From the NCBI GenBank assembly GCA_025266875.1, contig JALLLT010000021.1, positions 124,001-188,000 of the forward strand: 64,000 bases of DNA, written 5' to 3'. A program made the translations under genes and the position numbers. The notes beneath the pieces were generated by a model that was given only the letters and a program-made list of their open reading frames with translations, did not search any database and was not told the DNA's origin. Positions 60,515 through 64,000 of the stretch are shown here, piece after piece (position 1 is the first letter of the stretch; every line of letters starts with the position of its first letter). This DNA is from Fennellomyces sp. T-0311. Lineage: Eukaryota; Mucoromycota; Mucoromycetes; Mucorales; Lichtheimiaceae.

Positions 60515-62079
60515 ATGAACAATAAACGAGAGCGATATACCATTAGCAGGGATCGTATGGCTGATTTAAGAGTACGTTTTAATTTATACATGCCAGTCCT
60601 TCAAATCCTCGTATGCTAACGTTAAGAAAAAAAAGGCGGCTACTGATTCTACCGACAGGCATGCATAGAGTTTGCTAAAACTTGCTCATTTGTTGTTGTT
60701 TTTTTCTCATGCATGTTATCTATAATTTCTTGATCTAGTACGGAGGCTTTTGGACCTCGTCGAAACAGTAATAATTCTCGACAACCTGCATCATCTCCAC
60801 GTCGATTCGCAGCTGCACGACAGTCCACTGAACCACAAGATGAAAAGTCTCGAGTAAAGGTGGACCTGCAATCAATGGATGGGTTTCTTGAGGAGGTCAG
60901 GAAAGGGTAAAAGGGGAAAGTAAATTAGCGCGGTATGCTTATGAGAAGTAATATAGATCGATTCAATTGGAGCAGCGATCCGTAATGTGTATTATAGTAT
61001 TGATAATATCGGTCGGGTACATGATGCTTCACTTGAAAATTCATCTCGTCATGCTTCGAAATTGCAAGAATCAATTGATGATATATCCCGTCAGAACCAA
61101 CAAATTAAGAAGCGAATCAAAGGTGACTTTTTTTTAACAAGGAAAAGTAATTAGCATGCACTTGTTCTGATTATTATTAGCAATCGAGTCATATTGTAAT
61201 GCCGGATCACCGGATGCAAAGATCCGCCGAGCACAAGCTGACCGTGTCCGTCAGGAATTTATTCAATCAATACAGCGGTTTCAGGATATGGAGCGAGGAT
61301 ATGCTAAAAAGTATCGGCAACAAGTGGAACGGCAAATCCGCATAGGTATATAATCAATCCATAAAACTAATCGCCAAAGAAAAAAAGTGCTAACAGGCAT
61401 CCAATGCCCTAGTCAAGCCCAGCGCAACTGATGATGAAATAGAGCGAATCATTGATTCAGATCAACACGATCAAGTATTTGCCCAAAGTGTAAGGACACA
61501 CGATCTGTGTTGTCAGACCATACTGACCAAACGATCATACTAGTTGATGAACTCTAATCGTAGCGGACAAGCAAAGGATGTTTTATCCGAAGTACAAACT
61601 CGGCATGACGACATTAAAAAGATCGAGCGAGCAATCTTGGTTAGTTCAGATAATGATAATGTATCATATGTTCTTATCAAAACGATGTGATGATAGGATC
61701 TTCATCAACTGTTTGAGGATATGCAGACTATTGTTGAACATCAGGGTCAGACCCTGAATCAAATCGAAGACCATACCGCTTCGGCTGTAGATGATCTTGA
61801 AAAGGGTGTAAAGCACGTAGATGATGCGATTAAAATAGCCAAACGAACACGAGCCGTAAGGATAACAATGATTTCATCAGCCTCTAGTCATTTTGTTAAT
61901 TATCCTCGCTTCTCCTAGAAAAAATGGTGCTGCTTTATTATTTTCATCATTATACTCGCCGTCGCAGCAATTCTTATTTGGTGGTTCGCGTTTAATCACA
62001 AGGTACATTGCGGAAATCTACATCTCACACTGTCGTGAATACTGATGATCGTCCATAGGGTGTGGGAGATAACCCGTAA
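60515..62079 (+). CDS. SSO1: Plasma-membrane syntaxin (Sso1/2-type t-SNARE)
   Basis: Ten exons join in phase to 334 residues, starting MNNKRERYTISRDRMADLR. The Habc region starts VDLQSMDGFLEEIDSIGAAI and includes CNAGSPDAKIRRAQADRVRQ. The SNARE helix runs from RHDDIKKIERAILDLHQLFE to IEDHTASAVDDLEKGVKHVD, with the zero-layer Gln in IVEHQGQ. The last segment is a transmembrane anchor (WCCFIIFIIILAVAAILIWW) with a short outside tail. The QQVERQIRIVKPSATDDEIE part is typical of Sso/syntaxin 1 type proteins that drive exocytosis at the plasma membrane. Intron 2 (60659-60738) has a GC donor (AG|GCATGC). Without it the frame hits TAG at once. Confidence 0.92.
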
Positions 62080-62808
62080 CCTTTGGATTCATTTATGAAT
62101 ACACTTATATCAATATACTTGTTACCAGTAATTATAATGTTGATAGCGCAAGCACAAGCGGTATATCACTTTTATTATCTAGTAAGATGGCCGACACCAT
62201 TTTTCCATCGAATTATTATAGCTTGCCTTGCTTTACACTTCAAAGTAGCTAAAGATACATACGTAAGCGCTTTTGAAATAAAAGTTAACTTTGTCGCTGT
62301 TACCACGTCATTGATATACGTACGTACAGTACTTCCAAGAAGTAATGATCCTACCCCAAGAAATCAATGTCGTTCCAAAAATGGAAGTCGCTCTATATTT
62401 TATACTATAGATAGATTGGACCTTGGCGACATCACTTATTGGAAATACTGTACCATATTCCCCTTCATATCTCTCGGCTGGTCTTCAAATTGTGTTGTCT
62501 GTGTCTTGAAGAGTTTTTTTTTTTCAAATAAAGTACATACAAACATTTTATAAGTTATGATATAGAAAGATTCGTACAAAAGGCTACGAGTAGTGTAACT
62601 GACGGAGCCATTTAGGAGGGGTGATATACTCAGGCGTACGCAGGGAGCTTATATACGGGACGCGTTAGGGGGAAGCGATGGCTGTGTCTTTGACAGCTTC
62701 TTCTTGGTCTTTTATATGTTGAACCAAAATTGTTAAACGGCGAAGACGTTTGAGGTTCAGCTATATTACCAGTTAGTAAAAGAAATAAAAACGTCAATGC
62801 AATTAATA
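62080..62808. other. Intergenic between convergent genes
   Basis: Region between the syntaxin and myosin V stop codons. The open frame 62083-62553 (156 codons, plus strand) starts four bases after the syntaxin stop, is hydrophobic and resembles no family. I treat it as 3' region. Confidence 0.4.
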
Positions 62809-64000
62809 CTATACCCAAGCAGGCAGGTATCTGTGAATTTCCGTCTCTCTAGGAACAGGTATCTCAAACGGATTAGTGGTGTCATCGAGCGATACAGAAT
62901 CCAGCAACAAAACATCGCTCTTGTCTCCGCTAACAACGTGCGCCGCAACAGCCTTAATGATATCTGGCCGTAGAGGATTCTGTAATATAAAAGCAAGTAT
63001 AAAAATACTGTGACCGAAGGCACTTGCTTTCTTGACTTTGTTACCTCATAATCCGCAGTCTGGTATTGCGAAATAAGTTTTTGAATCTGGGTAGGTGAGA
63101 GGATCCAGCAAACGTCGTAAATATTTTCAATATCCTCCAGCGATGCCTTTTTGAACTGAAGGAGTTTGGTAGCTTGCATCAGATGCTCGAGCTGCAACGT
63201 TCCCTCGGGTATATCGTGACTCTTGCACCACTCTTCAATTCGAGTGATGTTGTATTGTATTTGCATGGCTAAATTTAAAGTTAATATCAGATTCAGGTTT
63301 GATCCATGCTGTATGATATTACCTCGCTTCCAAGAAGAAAAGTTCCTTCGCATAAGAAGATCATTGAATGCTGATACGCCGATCAGTTTCAACAGCTCCG
63401 TCAAAACTTGTGTTGAAACGGTTTGTTCAATATAGTAGCATTTCATGGTTCTCCACACCTTGTTCAGCAAGTTGAGGAGATCATCCATGCTGAAAGAGGG
63501 CTGCGATGAACCAGTCAAAAGCTTGCTGATGAAACGACCCGAGTCTGACGAGATGAAGCCAGGAAGCGATTGACCTTCGATGATGGCAGGGATCACCATC
63601 TTGCCCATTCTCTTCTTTAACTCCTTCATCCAGGCATGGAAGATATTATCCTCGAGACACTGGAGTTCAAACTTGACCGTTGACGCCAACTTTTCGAAAT
63701 CCTGCCAGCTCACCACCTTTTGTGATTCATTGCTCATTTGATGCTCCGCAATGCAGATCAATGAAAGAAGTTCGTGCACATTGGATAGCCAGAAAGCGCA
63801 TGGTACTATAGCCTCGTCACCTGTAAAGCTCTGATTCATTGTATTTAGTGTAACTGTACACCCACGCTCATTGTGGCAAACTTACCAAACACTGCTTTTG
63901 AATGGTATCCATGACTGTAAATAACAAACGCTCGGATTCTTGAATGTTTCCAAGGCGCCACATTTCGTTGACGCAGATGGCAATCATGTGTGCCGGGAAG
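62809..64000 (-). CDS. MYO2: Class V myosin heavy chain, C-terminal part (DIL domain)
   Basis: The gene enters from the right edge and ends at 62809. Readable exons give AHMIAICVNEMWRLGNIQES (63890-64000), SERLLFTVMDTIQKQC, CAFWLSNVHELLSLICIAEH and ISKLLTGSSQPSFSMDDLLN. They then give MKCYYIEQTVSTQVLTELLK, GVSAFNDLLMRRNFSSWKRG, WILSPTQIQKLISQYQTADY and an end EIPVPREIHRYLPAWV. This is the dilute (DIL) cargo-binding domain of class V myosins, including the conserved NDLLMRRNFSSWKRG element. The motor, IQ and coiled-coil parts lie outside the window. Myosin V moves vesicles and organelles along actin. The light chain encoded at 3226-3693 is the kind that binds its IQ motifs. Confidence 0.92.

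Noticed and set aside
62083..62553. Open frame of 156 codons right after the syntaxin gene
   Set aside because: AT-rich hydrophobic translation with no family resemblance. It most likely lies in 3' untranslated sequence.
1..64000. CRISPR array, rRNA, tRNA or bacterial operon structure
   Set aside because: No spaced direct repeats, no tRNA-like T-loop consensus and no prokaryotic gene arrangement were seen. Intron structure shows a eukaryotic nuclear sequence.

Overview
The window is nuclear DNA of a filamentous fungus, most likely an early-diverging lineage such as Mucoromycotina (inferred). Genes are split by many short GT-AG introns of about 45-80 bp and lie close together on both strands. 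They encode eukaryotic housekeeping proteins: RPL19, TOM40, PEX7, VPS35, a syntaxin and a class V myosin. A BORCS6-like subunit, a CYP509-like P450, F-box/LRR proteins and an expansin-like protein fit a mucoralean-type gene set. No prokaryotic operon, CRISPR array, rRNA or tRNA was recognised.

Layout. 1-12.3 kb is gene-poor. It holds an intronless myosin essential light chain, a truncated ketopantoate reductase, a decayed aldo-keto reductase and a small secreted double-psi beta-barrel protein. A roughly 0.6 kb repeat occurs in inverted copies at about 2.49-3.10 and 7.53-8.14 kb. 12.3-25.5 kb carries RPL19 (its start codon is split by an intron), a small WWE-like protein, a complete Tc1/mariner element whose transposase has one internal stop, a SNX-BAR-like remnant, a small membrane protein, an alpha/beta-hydrolase fused to a tyrosine phosphatase, and TOM40. 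25.5-30.3 kb is mostly decayed sequence with one possible membrane-protein gene.

30.4-38 kb is dense: a C2H2 regulator, a SAM methyltransferase, a TLC-domain membrane protein, a BORCS6-like subunit and PEX7. 38-45 kb has an F-box/LRR gene, then a zinc alcohol dehydrogenase and a cytochrome P450 in tandem. 45-48 kb is an AT-rich desert. 48-64 kb is dense again: a TBC Rab-GAP, a mosaic F-box/LRR pseudogene, acireductone dioxygenase, VPS35, an Erv-type sulfhydryl oxidase, a LEA-like mitochondrial protein, an F-box protein, a plasma-membrane syntaxin and the 3' part of a class V myosin that runs off the right edge.

Functionally the window is rich in membrane-traffic parts (VPS35, TBC GAP, syntaxin, BORCS6-like, myosin V and a myosin light chain) and organelle import or redox parts (TOM40, PEX7, Erv-type oxidase). 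These are ordinary dispersed housekeeping genes, not a cluster. The points most worth following are the hydrolase-phosphatase fusion, four GC-AG introns (two in one gene), the split start codon of RPL19, the mosaic F-box/LRR paralogue and the inverted repeat pair. All splice models were made by eye from reading frame, splice signals and family conservation, with no transcript evidence.
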